Below, piece after piece: positions 32,863-44,317 of a DNA stretch of 64,000 bases. This stretch comes from Rhizophagus irregularis (lineage: Eukaryota; Glomeromycota; Glomeromycetes; Glomerales; Glomeraceae), in contig NC_089437.1 in assembly GCF_026210795.1 (NCBI RefSeq), positions 186,001 to 250,000 of the forward strand. The letters run 5' to 3'. A program made the translations under genes and the position numbers. The notes under the pieces are model-generated. The model had not been told where the DNA came from. It saw nothing but the letters and a program-made list of their open reading frames with translations, and searched no databases. Each line of letters begins with the position of its first letter. Position 1 is the first letter of the stretch.

Positions 32863-34767
32863 TTATGAAGAAGCGAAGACTTTGAAGTCTTCTGGAGACA
32901 ATATGTCTAGTCTCAATTTCTTGATGTGAATAATAGGCCTGTCTTTATTTGTAGGCAGAGCAGGAGGACGTTTATTTGGTCTGAGTTCGAGTTTTTTTGT
33001 GTCGTCTGACGTGTGTCCTTTGTAGCGATAATGGTATGCGTTGTCATCCATGACTGAGAAATAGTTGATTTGAAAAAGACCTAATTCCTGTTCTAGTTGA
33101 AGTAATTGTTTATTAGATTTATAAACGTTTTTTCCTTGTTTAATTCTGTTCTGTAGAACGGTTCGACGGTCAGTTAAAGGGGTGATTTTCTTATGAAAAT
33201 GTTCTTGAAAATCAGTGAGATCTTTAGTCACAGCCTCACGGTATTCTATACTGTTGGAAGAGGTACCCCAGAGCTTAGCTCTAGAAGAAAGTTCTTCTTC
33301 ATGAAGAAGGCGTGCAGCTTCACTTGCTTCTCGATCTTTTTGTTGTCGCACAGCTAGTTCGTGAGCTTCTTTACGTTTTCTAATACCATTTAACCAGTAG
33401 TAACTTCCTGGTGTATGTTGTTGACCTTTGAGTTTTGCCTGTCTTTTAGATATATAGACGGGTTCGTCGGTTACGTAAGGGAAGAGGTCGTTAGGAATCC
33501 AAATGCCCAACTTATCATACCAAGTATTCTCGTCTTTAGAGAGAATGGGTTGTGAATTAGTGGTAGATGAATGAGTATCAGATGTGCTAGTCGAATCATT
33601 CCCTGGACATAGTCGAAGGGGCGGGTCAAGATTGGCTGAGGCTACTGCTGCAGCTCGAGTCCCGATTAAATCAGGAGGTATAGGAAAATTGTAATATTTC
33701 TCATCTCTGAGCACTAGTCTTTTATGATATTTGAGGTGTTGTATAGGTTTTTTAATGTATTGTGAGGGTAAAAATAAGAACCCGTGTTTTTTGGCACGGT
33801 GGAGTTTGTCTACTAGATTATCCACAGGATTATAAGCTATTTTGCCGTGACCACGATTGTAGAAAACAGATCTACATGCCCGTTGAAAGCGGGATTTTTG
33901 TTTTTTACTCCTTTTACTGTTATCAGAGTGGTGTGAGCGGAAATTGTCCAATCATTTACGATACATACGACGGTCGTTGAAGAAGTGAAGGAATTTATAT
34001 CCATTGGCTACGTACGAAACATCGTAGGAAATTCCAAGGCGATTTGAGTGAATGTGTTTTTCTCTACCAGTATACCATTGGTAGTAGGTACGAGTTGCGT
34101 GAAATTGTTTGTTATTGACGATATCATTCGATATCGGGGTATGTTTTTTAATATGATGAAAGAGATCTAAATTTCTTTGATGAGAGACACAAGCTCGTCT
34201 ATTGTGAGACATAATATAAGGTGAGGGAACACAACACACCTGTGTGTGTTCAGTACCGAAATTTTGAATGATAGGGAAATTACATGGTGTAAAAATACCA
34301 AAATAAAAGCGGTATCGTTTATAAGAAAAGTTAAAGAAAGTTTTTGTTCGAGAATTTCTTTGTGTGACTTTGTCAGCACGTGATTTGATAAGAAAATATC
34401 TATCGAGTAATCTGGAACGAATAAGATTAAAATATTTCTTTTGGATAGAACGCGGGATAACTTTTTGATGAGAAAAAAAATGTTGTAACATCTTACTAAT
34501 CTGATATTTCAGATTAGGAAAGCTACAGGTGGAAGAGTAGCTAATAGGGGTTGATTTCATGTGGTAATCATTTGTGTGTATTTTAAGATGAATATCATTG
34601 GTGTTTGCTGAGAGATCAGCTAACTCAAAAAAGAAACTTTTTGATCTTCTGATTTTGTAAATCTTGTTACATCCAGCCCGTTTGGGTTGAGTCACGTGGA
34701 ATTTTTTGAATGAGACGTCGAAAGAAAATTTTCCTAAGGGAATAGGTTTGTTAAAGGTAAAAACCAT
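32863..34767 (-). pseudogene. long intronless reading frame of unknown function with one in-frame TGA
   Basis: The reading frame starts at ATG 34,767 and runs 271 codons to a TGA (33,954-33,952). It continues in the same frame without further stops for 362 codons to 32,863. The first part is basic and rich in His, Tyr and Phe (FHVTQPKRAGCNKIYKIRRS, YKFLHFFNDRRMYRK). The second part begins with a basic stretch (KRSKKQKSRFQRACRSVFY). It has a Ser/Thr-rich linker near its residue 120 and a conserved-looking block WYDKLGIWIPNDLFPYVTDE. A long charged helix (KRKEAHELAVRQQKDREASE) follows, then a Pro-rich end. I recognise no domain. The continuous frame after the TGA implies a recent nonsense change (AAA-TGA-TTG), read-through, or two stacked products. 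It lies inside the retroposon-like insertion, consistent with having no introns. Confidence 0.65.
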
Positions 34768-34910
34768 ATTTTTCAATATGTTATGTAAATATAAAGAAAA
34801 AATGTGATAAAAACTTCTTTCAAAGGTCGGGTGGTAAGGAGAAGAACCTTTCCATAAGAGGCCACCCTGTGGTCCTCTTTCTTCTCAGACGTTAAAAAAC
34901 GTAAAAAGGG

Positions 34911-34918
34911 TATATATA
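34911..34918 (-). promoter_or_regulatory. TATA-like element upstream of the unknown reading frame
   Basis: TATATATA about 145 bases upstream of the ATG at 34,767, inside the insertion. Between it and the ATG the leader contains GGTGGCCTC and CCACCC blocks able to pair. A promoter carried within the inserted unit would let new copies be transcribed. Confidence 0.35.
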
Positions 34919-35008
34919 AAAAACAGTATTTAACTGCGGATTTCTATGTGAAAAAATGGAAAGGGGAAAGAGTTTTTTTTTTTTTTTTCAAGGGGCAAAG
35001 AAAAGTTT

Positions 35009-36430
35009 AAAAAACTTAAGTCAAATGTGATTATCCCGTGATTCACGTGATACATTTGAAAAATTTGGCGATTTCAGTTATTTGATATATATATTATTTT
35101 ATCGTAGAGTAAAAAACAGACAATACCTTTTTCCTATTTGGTAATTTGTTGTACTATACTCTTTAAAATACTATATTACAATTTTTTTATATATTTTTTA
35201 AAATGAAGTAACCCATAAACTCCCAGGTAAACCATAAATGAGGTAAACGATCATCAAAACACTTGCAATGTATACTCTTTTTTGGTTGTGATCTACATGA
35301 AAACTTTGCGAATTTAATATCTTAAAAAAAAGATTATTTCCCTCCTTGCGAATCGATGGCATTTATATATTTTTTTTATAAATCATATAAAAAAAAAAAA
35401 ATTTTTTAACGCATGTTACGCAAAATCTCAGATGATGTGACTTTTCTAGAATGCAAGAATGACTAATAAAAAAATCCACTCTCATCATATTCTTTTAGAA
35501 AACTTTAACTTAATAAAGAAACTTCTTACATTAATTAAAAAATATTCTAAAAAAATCAAAAAATATTTTCTCATATCGAATTCATGCACCTTGCATTTTT
35601 TTCTTTGATTAAGCCCCGATTATCACTCATCGTAGTATAAATAACTTGATATGTTTTTTCCTATTTTGTATTTCCTGCGCATTGTCCTACAATTCTTTTA
35701 AAAGTAAATCATTTTATTTTTACCATGAAAATTCTTGAGTATAAAACACTTTCTTTTTTGATTGGATTTATTCCTTATTTCTTAGAATAGACAATCTGTT
35801 TAGGATTTCTACTCCATTTGGATCATAAAAAAAAAAATTTTTTTTTTATATTGTGGAAATTTTTTGTTAACAAATATACGGATTGTGCTATATAGTTGTT
35901 GGAGTCAGATGACTTCAATTTAGTATTATTATCTTCTTAAACACGCGTGAGTCGCATGATATACATAACAAAAATGACATTTCGATAGTTACACAAGATC
36001 CTAGAATTTAATATTTCCTAGTACTGATTATAATATACTGCGTATCGATAAAATATGTTAGTTTGTATTATTACTCATATAAAGTCAACGATATTACAGT
36101 ATCTAATCTCTAATCTCATAATTAACATGTAAAGTATTATTATTATTTTATTTAATAAAAAAGCATACTATAATATATCAAATTTTTGGAGAAACACGCA
36201 ATAAAACTTGTCAAACACCCACTTTATTACTACTTTTAAATAGGTAAAGTTCAAATTACTTTGATATTTTGTTATTAGATGAGTAAAGAGACATGAGATA
36301 TAATGTGACGATACAAAATTTCTTCGGATCACTCAGGTGATATGAAAGCAAAATGTTTTTTTTTTAATTTTAAAAACGATGAAATGATTAAAATACGCAG
36401 AAATAATTAAATATTATAAAATTCGCTCAT
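35009..36430. other. A/T-rich spacer
   Basis: No gene, repeat array or RNA gene recognised. Homopolymer runs dominate (for example 35,375-35,410 and 35,825-35,850). Confidence 0.5.
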
Positions 36431-36440
36431 CCTAAAGAAA

Positions 36441-36714
36441 CTAGGGACGATATCATAAAGATGCTGAATTTACTGAACTTGGCAATTGTCCGCGTTGCAA
36501 TAAAGACATCATTCGAAGCTTTACTGTGATGTTTTATGGACATGTGTTTCATAGTAGGGAGTGCGTCGAAAAAACTTTTCTGCTTACACGCCAAAACAAC
36601 TGTCATGTCGATGATTGCACTGCAATCGTGAAGCCAGTGGTCTCTGAACGAAGATTTTCTGTAGCGTCATCGCAATCAAGTGCTTCATCGTTAGTTAGAA
36701 GGATGATCAAGTGA
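36441..36714 (+). pseudogene. RING-like zinc-finger exon, upstream part not found
   Basis: The open frame starts right after a plausible acceptor (CTAG, ending about 36,448) with RYHKDAEFTELG. It then has NCPRCNKDIIRSF, HVFHSRECVEKTF and NNCHVDDCTAIV, and ends in a Ser-rich tail (RRFSVASSQSSASSLVRRMI). The spacing C-x2-C...H...C...C-x4-C is like a RING or related cross-brace zinc finger, the type seen in ubiquitin ligases. No ATG precedes the first cysteine pair in this frame, so either an upstream exon exists that I could not identify or this is a fragment. The internal ATG at 36,526 would remove the first CxxC. Confidence 0.42.
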
Positions 36715-37050
36715 ATTTGCCAATAATTCATGAAGAGACGCCAGAGATACCGGAAATAACCATATTAGTTAAAGTTTTATTTTAATATAATTCCATTTAA
36801 TTTTAATCATTAGTTACAAAATATTTTTATTTTGAAAATAAATAGTGTACTACAAAAATAATAATTTTAAATCCATTTATGTAAAAATATTATTGTTAGA
36901 TAAGGCTTTTTAGTTATCTTGAATGATAAGACATAAATTTCACCAACATATAGTATATTATGCTAATATATAACATTATCATTCCCAATTATCAGCATCA
37001 TAAAGAAAAAGAATAAACTAAGTACATATTCATCAACTTTATAAATAGTA

Positions 37051-38569
37051 CTAAACATCCTTCTTGATTATTTGAAATATTTCATAGTCCTCTATTAAAA
37101 AGTCATCATCTGTGTCTCTTATCTTTTTTTCATAACGAAATTGTGCACACTTATGAATATTATAATTACATAAATCATCTTTCCCATTAACATATAAACC
37201 AAGATCACTACTAAATGCAGGACCACTAAAATTAGAATATACCAGTGCACGATCCATATCATTTACATGACTTAAAATGGGATTTTTGAAATTATTTTTA
37301 CTTTTAAAAGAAAATATAAAACTATCTTTTGTTTTTCCATACTCGCCATTTTTATGTGACTTCCATACTAAAGGATTATATCCTCCAAGAATTTCTTCTG
37401 TCCCTTTTACTTTAATTAGTGTAACAGTATGAGGTATATTATCACATAATTCATGGAACTTTTTAGGAGTAAATCCATTATCACTTCCTCTTAATAATAA
37501 TTTAAATTTATATGGTAAATATAATTCTCTTGTATAAGCAAATTTGCTTTTAATATCTATTTTATCAATCCACCTTGAAATTAAAGAAACGATATGTAAA
37601 TTTACAATTTTTGAATCAATAATCCCATCAATATTTCTATATCTAGGAAAGTAATATATCATTACTTGGTTCAGCATTAGAGTCCAAATAAGATTTAAAT
37701 AATTCGCCATAAAGTTGAGGTTTCAAAAGTTTTTTATATGGATGAACTTTTTGTAAAAATTCTTCAGATGATAAGCTAAAAAATCTAATTAAAGGTAAAC
37801 AATGTTGTAAGGTATTCTCCATTACTTTAAAATCATTGTCTGTCCAAATATCAGGATCTGAAACAAGAGTTGGATTTTGTGTAAGACCCCATTTTAATAC
37901 ATGCTCCCAAATTTCAATTTCTCGCATTTGTAAATCATCTCTTTTAATAAGTGAAATCAAAGATTTTTCTGAAAATATAGTAACATCAAATGATTTGAAT
38001 ATTTGTTGAGGCAATTTAGTTATGCAATCTATACAAAATTGCTGAAGTTCTAATAAAGAATTAGATTGAAAACTTGTCCGATAGGCAAGTCCAAAATGTT
38101 GTTCCATCCATTTAACTTTATTATTAATCAAATATTTTTGTAAATATTCAATTAATTCTTGAAGGTGAAGTTGATCAGCAGCAGACAATATATATATAAT
38201 TTCTGAAATTTCTCGTTCATTTAATGAAATGATACCGCCATAGACATATCTATATTATAAAATTCTCTTGAATATGAAATATTTAAGTTATTATAAAAAA
38301 CTAAATGTTACTTACGTTAAAAGAATCTTGAAAATTTCTGGAGAGATATTCGGTAACTTGATGTGAACTAAATCACCGTCATTACTCTTTTTATTTAAAG
38401 ACAAAGTTCTTCGAAAATATGGTGAACGGTAACACAGGATAATCATGTGCGCACGGAATATTTCTACGTTTGGATCTTTACCGACTTCAATTTTAACATC
38501 ATAATATTCATCATCATTCAAAATTTCAATATAATTTTGACTTAACTTACTAAAAAATTGAGATGACAT
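37051..38569 (-). pseudogene. BTB-BACK-TLDc protein gene with one-base frameshift
   Basis: Exon 1 38569-38316 and exon 2 38249-37051, 66-base intron, same architecture as the other paralogs. BTB reads DVKIEVGKDPNVEIFRAHMI and CYRSPYFRRTL, BACK includes IKRDDLQMREIEIWEHVLKW, and TLDc has ILGGYNPLVWKSHKNGEYGK. At 37,648-37,650 an extra A in GGAAAG (GGAAG in paralogs) shifts the frame just before the conserved PRYRNIDGII segment. The product would therefore stop after BACK, and TLDc is in another frame. A single homopolymer indel could be a sequencing error. If so this is an intact gene of about 484 residues, closest to the 17,452 paralog. Confidence 0.85.
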
Positions 38570-39015
38570 TTTGTATTTCTAAAAAAGCGAGAGATGGGAT
38601 TAAAAAGAAAGCAAGTTGCAGGTTAATTATCAAAGTTTGTATTTTCTATGTATGTATAAATTAATACAAATTAAGGGAATAACTCCGATTGGCCACAAAA
38701 TATTAAAAATGTCCACCCCTTGATGGTACCAAAAACAAACATAAGATCGGCAAAATATTTTACCCAAATGTGATTGCACTATTTAATTGGCCAATAAATA
38801 TCGTCATCATATGGCAACGTAAACGCGACGAACAGACGCACGAAATAAAGAAAAAAAAACACCAAAGAAATAAATAATATTTCTTTTATTTTAATATTCA
38901 AAATAATATACTTTAATTATTTATTTGTGTTTAATTAGTTGTATATTCAAAATAAGCAATAGTACATATTATTTTCTAAAGTATTGTATATAAAATAAAA
39001 AACAAAAAACAAATA
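38570..39015. other. upstream region of BTB-TLDc gene
   Basis: Contains the family TATA-like block at 38,643-38,678, then a somewhat G/C-richer patch (38,815-38,845, GGCAACGTAAACGCGACGAA) with no coding signal. The remainder is A/T-rich and nothing else is seen. Confidence 0.45.
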
Positions 39016-39543
39016 CACAGTGAAATTCGATAAACCGGATATTCGATAAACCGGATTTGGGCCTAAACCAAACTTTTTTGCTGGAACCAAATCACGTATA
39101 TTAAAATAGGCTCGATATACCGGAGGTTACTAGTAAAAGCTCGATATTCGCTATAACGGATCAATTTTCTAACCAGCTATAGTAAAAATGATTCGATAAA
39201 CCGGATCACATGACTGGGAACCAATAAAATTTAAGTAACGTGATGCGGTAAATCTTAAATTTAGCCGGAATTATAAAAATCTTAATTCCGGCTGAAGTTA
39301 AGTATTACTTATATATTCAATTAAAATATTTTATATTCATTTTCATGACCTCTATAACTTAAAACTAGATGAAAAAATCAAATTATAGTGTACTGTATAT
39401 TAGTTTTATTAGCATGAAAATTTTTTAAAAATTCAATATAATAGATTTTCAATATATCGAAATTTTTTCGCTAAACCGGATATCCCGATAAACCGGATAT
39501 TTTTAGTGGAACCGATAGATCCGGTTTATCGAATTTCACTGTG
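39016..39543. mobile_element. 528-bp pogo-like MITE
   Basis: Terminal inverted repeats of about 25 bases. The left end begins CACAGTGAAATTCGATAAAC and the right end is its complement, finishing ATTTCACTGTG. TA dinucleotides flank both ends (39,014-39,015 and 39,544-39,545). GATAAACCGGAT recurs at least five times, in both arms and once inside. There is no coding capacity. The TA duplication and CAGTG-type ends fit a Tc1/mariner-pogo non-autonomous element, different from the Tigger at 1-2232. Confidence 0.9.
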
Positions 39544-39746
39544 TATACAGTTAATATCTTCCATAACTGTACAAAAAATACGAACATATAAAACTGAGAT
39601 ATTCTCAATTACAAATGAAAATCTTTATTAATCCGTCCTCATAAATAATAATAAATCATATAAATAAATAATAATTAATGTTTCTAAATTCCATACCACT
39701 GTTAATAAATAGTGGTCCTTATAAACGAATAATACAATTGAATTGT

Positions 39747-41219
39747 CTACGCGTTTATATTCTTAATTACTCCTTCAATCTTATATTTATCGAACAGTTT
39801 CATATATGAGTTATCTTCTCGATAAAAATAAGTGTTATCAAAATATAAGGAAACTGCAGGTCGTCCTTTCCACTTTTCAAAGAATTTTTCTAAAGTTACC
39901 AAAGAAAACTCAATGTCAGAGTAAGGAATTCCAATATCTATTAGATTTGTTGATGCTTCCCTAATTAACACATTTGACAAATAATCTCCAAATTCTAACG
40001 CTTCTTTTTTTTCATAACATGCGTCTTTAAAATTTAATGATCGCAAATTTTGACATTTTTTAAGTAATCTTTCAAATTCAATAAAGTGATTCTCCAATAA
40101 TGGAAATACAGGAACTGATAAATATTCAATTAAAAAACAATTATCACAAATTGTATTAACAAAATTAAGAGAGTCATCATTAAAAAAATCTTTTTCTATG
40201 TGAAAATTATTTATCCATAATTCTTTAAGATATAAGCTACTTTTTATTATGCAAGTAACTTGGCAAATATCTATAACATCTATCTCTATAATCTCAAGGT
40301 CACGATAAGTCACCATTTCCAATTTTTCATTAAAATCGGCATTATCCAAAAATCGAGGAGAATTAATTTCTAATATTTTTAAATTATGAAGTTCTAGGAG
40401 TGCATATTGTAGAAATGTATAATCATAATTAGTAGAATAAAGATAATCAAAATGAAGGCTTATTTCAAAATGTATAAGAGTATTTGCATGCTTTTTTAAT
40501 ATGTTTAAAATTTCTGTATAAGGATCTTCCAATTGTTCCCAATCAAAATGAAAATAATCATCTATAAAATCATCTACCCACCCAAAATATTTTAAATTTT
40601 TTTGAAATTCGATTAATTTAGTAGTTCCATGATTAGCATTTAAGTTATTATTAATTATGACGATTCTTTGTATTTGTTGACAGATATGTGCTAATCTGTA
40701 AAAGTACCTAGGATCGATCAATGTATCACATGTTAATTCACAAAGTGATTCAAGACGGGCCTTTGCTTCCGGAGGGTATACTATCTCATAGGTACCATGT
40801 ATATTTAAATATTTTATTTCTGGACATTTCTTTATCAAGAAACTATAAATTTCCTCTTGTAAAAGAAATCGATTATATTCTGATGATGATCCAATGGAAA
40901 TTATATCATCTATAATTTTTATATTGATACTTCTACAGAAAGACAAATAATCAAATGCAAGTGATTGACCTGAAATTTTAATCCCTTTCTTTGATAAGAA
41001 TTCTTTAATATCATTTGATAAATAGGAAGTAATAATAGAATATAAAGAATTTTTTTTACAATAATTAATAGCATAGTAGCGCCAGGGGTTCCTCCATAAA
41101 ATTGGAATCACGGTTTCACACCAAATTCTATTAACCATTAAGCATGAAAAGAGATATTTTGAATTATCTTGTAATTCCTCAAATATCAAGAAAAGAATAT
41201 CTTTATTAAGTTTGGACAT
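39747..41219 (-). CDS. F-box protein with LRR-like repeats
   Basis: Intronless gene for a 490-residue F-box protein. I take ATG 41,219 as the start because it opens the F-box directly (MSKLNKDILFLIFEELQDNS, then CLMVNRIWCETVIPILWRNP). The frame is open upstream for 28 more codons from 41,303, but that extension is a low-complexity hydrophobic and poly-Lys stretch not present in paralogs. The body has LRR-like segments such as PEIKYLNIHG, HNLKILEINS, LKELWINNF and QNLRSLNFKD. The last residues resemble the tails of the other F-box proteins (KYKIEGVIKNI). It probably selects targets for an SCF ubiquitin ligase. It is diverged from the 6,034/10,203 pair and shows no break. Confidence 0.88.
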   Translation of the reverse strand: MSKLNKDILFLIFEELQDNSKYLFSCLMVNRIWCETVIPILWRNPWRYYAINYCKKNSLYSIITSYLSNDIKEFLSKKGIKISGQSLAFDYLSFCRSINIKIIDDIISIGSSSEYNRFLLQEEIYSFLIKKCPEIKYLNIHGTYEIVYPPEAKARLESLCELTCDTLIDPRYFYRLAHICQQIQRIVIINNNLNANHGTTKLIEFQKNLKYFGWVDDFIDDYFHFDWEQLEDPYTEILNILKKHANTLIHFEISLHFDYLYSTNYDYTFLQYALLELHNLKILEINSPRFLDNADFNEKLEMVTYRDLEIIEIDVIDICQVTCIIKSSLYLKELWINNFHIEKDFFNDDSLNFVNTICDNCFLIEYLSVPVFPLLENHFIEFERLLKKCQNLRSLNFKDACYEKKEALEFGDYLSNVLIREASTNLIDIGIPYSDIEFSLVTLEKFFEKWKGRPAVSLYFDNTYFYREDNSYMKLFDKYKIEGVIKNINA

Positions 41220-42489
41220 TTCTTTTTTTTTTTGAATAAATAAAATAAAATAAAATAATAAAAAAAGAAGTACGTTTATATAAAACTTCGATAAATGTTT
41301 CATCGGAATATATATGGTAAATGCAGGATCAGAAAAACAGTTACACGGTTTAAAATTGGAAGTTTGAATAAATGTAAATCATACAATAATTCGGCTACAT
41401 TCGGGTGTTACTATTTTATAATTGTGTAACATTTATCTCGTGCGTTTTTAGGGTCCAGTATATTACGTCATCCATATATGGCAAAAAATTGGAGACCATC
41501 TTTTTTTTACCTTCGTTACAAGAAAAAATTTTTTAATATTTTTCAAACTCTTGCTTAGAAATATCTGTTAGAGAGCAAAAGTTTCTGATTATTTCAAACA
41601 AACTTTAAAAAAGTATAGTATAAATATAGTTTACAACGAAAAACTACCATATGAAGTTAACAAGTAGTTGCGAATTCTCTAATTAGACCAACTTTAAATT
41701 AATTTAAAACTTGTGAAACTTTGAGACTTAATAATATAATTAGTTAAATAATTTATATCAAAAAATTAGCAATCATCATGTTCAAATAAAAATTTTTATT
41801 AATACCATTTTATTTTTTATTATCTTAAGCGTATTTGTTCCTTTAAACTAAATACAAAATATTTCATGTGTTGTGAAGTAATAATTAGATTATTATAATT
41901 TTATAATGAAATGGGAAGGCAAATAAATTAATTTAATAACCTAGAATTATATTTATATACTTGGCACTTGTGGAGTTATTATTTTTAATGTATAATATCA
42001 ATCAAACAAATGGTATTTCATTAAGTTTTGTCCATAAAAATATATAGAAATATTAATAAATGGTTAAAATGTAGATAGGATGCATTTTATTTTTTATTTG
42101 AACGTATATTTAATAAAATTCATATGGTAGGTTGGGAAATACCGTAAATTTCCAGAGTTTTCTCGTTAATTTCGTGGTCACGTTGATCTTATAAAATGAT
42201 CGTCATATGGTCATATATAAATGATGACATAATATACCGTAAACCCTTTAGGACAAATTATTAAATGATATAATCAAATGTTAAAATCTTTATTTATATA
42301 ATTTATATAGAATATTCTTAAATATAAAATCCAATAAATCTATATGTAAATATAAAAACTAAGATAAAAAATTTATAAAGTATAAAAGAAAAATAGAACT
42401 TCAATAACTTCAATACATAAACTATCTGACTTCAACTTTCACGTAAAAAGAAACTTCGTTCAATATTATGTTCATCATCTTGACAAATT
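41220..42489. other. A/T-rich spacer
   Basis: No gene recognised. It separates the promoter side of the F-box gene from the 3' end of the kinase gene. A G/C-richer remnant with ATTTCCAGAGTTTTC lies near 42,150. Confidence 0.45.
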
Positions 42490-44317
42490 TCATTTAGTTC
42501 TATAAAAAAATAATAAATTAGATATAGAATATTAATAAAACTACAAATAATAATAACTTACCTAATTCGCTTAATTTCACAATCTAAGCATTCTGAAACT
42601 GTATATTATGTATTTATAGTATTTAAACATTAATAAATTTAAATAAAATAATTATAATAATGAAGGGAATACTTACTTGGATTTGCTGATGTTGATTGAG
42701 CAGTATAACTAGTGTCTATTAAAAAACAAATAACATTAAAAATGTAAAATGGATTATATGATAAAACAAAATTAAATTTAATTACTTGAACTGAATAGAA
42801 AAGATGATAAATCTAAAGAATCTACTGGTTTTGGAAGATTTTTGAAATTTAAAAGTCTACTAGTATAAATTGCTTGTGGATGCGTTTTGAAACGTTTGTA
42901 TTTATCTTCATTTGATCTGTTTTCGAATTTTTCTTTACTAATTTTATCATATTCTTTTATTTGAAAATAAAGTTCGCATGTGTTATAATTATACAATCCT
43001 TTTAGTGTTTGATACAACTCTTTAATGGTTGGTCTATTTTTTATTTCAGCATTCCAACATTTAATTATCAAATCTGCAAGTAACTTTGGCATGTCTTTAG
43101 AAATTGTTGGTCTAAGTCCTTTACATATTTCAATAGCTAAAAATTCATCATGAGGAATATCATTAAAAGGAATTTCTTCAGAAAGAAATTCGTTCATTAT
43201 CATTCCAAATGAGTAAATATCTGCTGCTTTTGTATATTGTTGTCCACGTAAAACTTCTGGTGCCATATATGGTAATACTCCATAAATTCCTTCTTCTTTA
43301 ACTGTTTGCTTTATATTTGCTGGTCGACACATTCCTAAATCACTTATATATGGAATACTTGAAAATAATATATTACCTGAATGAAAATCTTTGTGAACTT
43401 TTTCAGCATTATGAATATCTAAAAGTCCTCTTGCAATTCGTTGTAAGTCAAACATTTTTGATCCATATTTTATATAATTTTTAGATTTATTTAAATAATT
43501 TCTCAAATTTCCATCATTACAATAATATATAACCATCATATACTCTTTATTATTTGGATCTTGAGTAATTCCATAACATTGAACAATATCTACAAAATAA
43601 ATCTGAAGATGAGATTTAATCTAATTATCATCAAAAAGGAAAAATTTTATTAATAAATAAATGTAAATAACAATCTTTATATATAAGACAAAGTAAGTTT
43701 AAATTACCTCATTTAAAAAATCTGAACATATATCAGAAGAATTATCCAAACTTTTCAATGCATATTTACTATAGTATTGCTCTCTATACCATTTTTGATT
43801 TTCAATATCCCAATGATCAATATATCCTTCAGGCCATTCAGCTGAATAAATCTTACTAAAACCACCTTCCGCAATATAAGTGATATTTTGAAATTTTTCA
43901 AAAGGTATCCATTCAAGATATTTTGTATAATGTACAGCATTAAGTTGTGATTGCTGTATAAATTCATCAATATCTTTATTTCCACTAGTCCAATTTTTAA
44001 AGTTATCTTTAAGTCTTTTAGCATTACAAGATTGACACCATTTGTATCCTGTGCCAGGTTCTTTACATTCTCCACATATTCCATATGCTTGTTTTCTTTT
44101 TTCTAAATCTCCTATATAAACTACTCTATTATCTACATTTTCTGATTCAATAGTTGAATCAATAGTAGGAATTGTAACATGGAGCTTTTAATAGACAAAA
44201 AATTATTAATATTTTTAACTACAAAATTCAATAAAATAAAAATAATTAATTAAAATATTAAATTGCTATTACCTGATATTTATTTTCATTAGTATTCACC
44301 CATGAATTTTTTGGCAT
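42490..44317 (-). CDS. TKL-type protein kinase, six exons
   Basis: Predicted exons: 44317-44273, 44184-43708, 43620-42786, 42715-42677, 42598-42562 and 42499-42490, about 480 residues. N-terminus MPKNSWVN; a four-cysteine CxxC...CxxC zinc-ribbon-like motif (residues 52-68) precedes DNFKNWTSGNKDIDEFIQ, a hallmark of this fungal kinase family. The glycine loop is AEGGFSKIYS (about 119-128) and the beta-3 lysine is in YALKSL (K159). The exon-3 start gives IKSHLQIYFVDIVQCYGITQ. The catalytic loop is HKDFHSGN (D252, N257), the DFG equivalent is DLG (D268), and APE lies at 294-296. All catalytic residues are present. The short 3' exons (NTSYTAQSTSANP, ISECLDCEIKRI) have good splice signals, but the very last junction is uncertain: another frame after it reads ELNEICQDDEHNI. 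Confidence 0.82.

Larger units (their letters stand above)
32375..35008 (-). mobile_element. retroposon-like insertion with 19-bp target duplication
   Basis: A perfect 19-bp direct repeat, AAGGGGCAAAGAAAAGTTT, is found at 32,375-32,393 and 34,990-35,008. The 2,596 bases between them have higher G/C than the surroundings. Read on the minus strand the insert begins with a run of about 17 A, has a TATATATA element (34,918-34,911), then the long reading frame. It ends with about 350 bases of untranslated sequence and an A-rich tail of TAAAAA units directly against the repeat. Long variable target duplications and an A-rich 3' tail are hallmarks of LINE-type target-primed integration. No reverse transcriptase is encoded, so it would be non-autonomous or a retrocopy. 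Confidence 0.72.

Noticed and set aside
43755-44084. 109-codon minus-strand frame beginning MEYVENVKNL
   Set aside because: Shifted frame over the real kinase exon 2, which reads CGECKEPGTGYKW in the adjacent frame.
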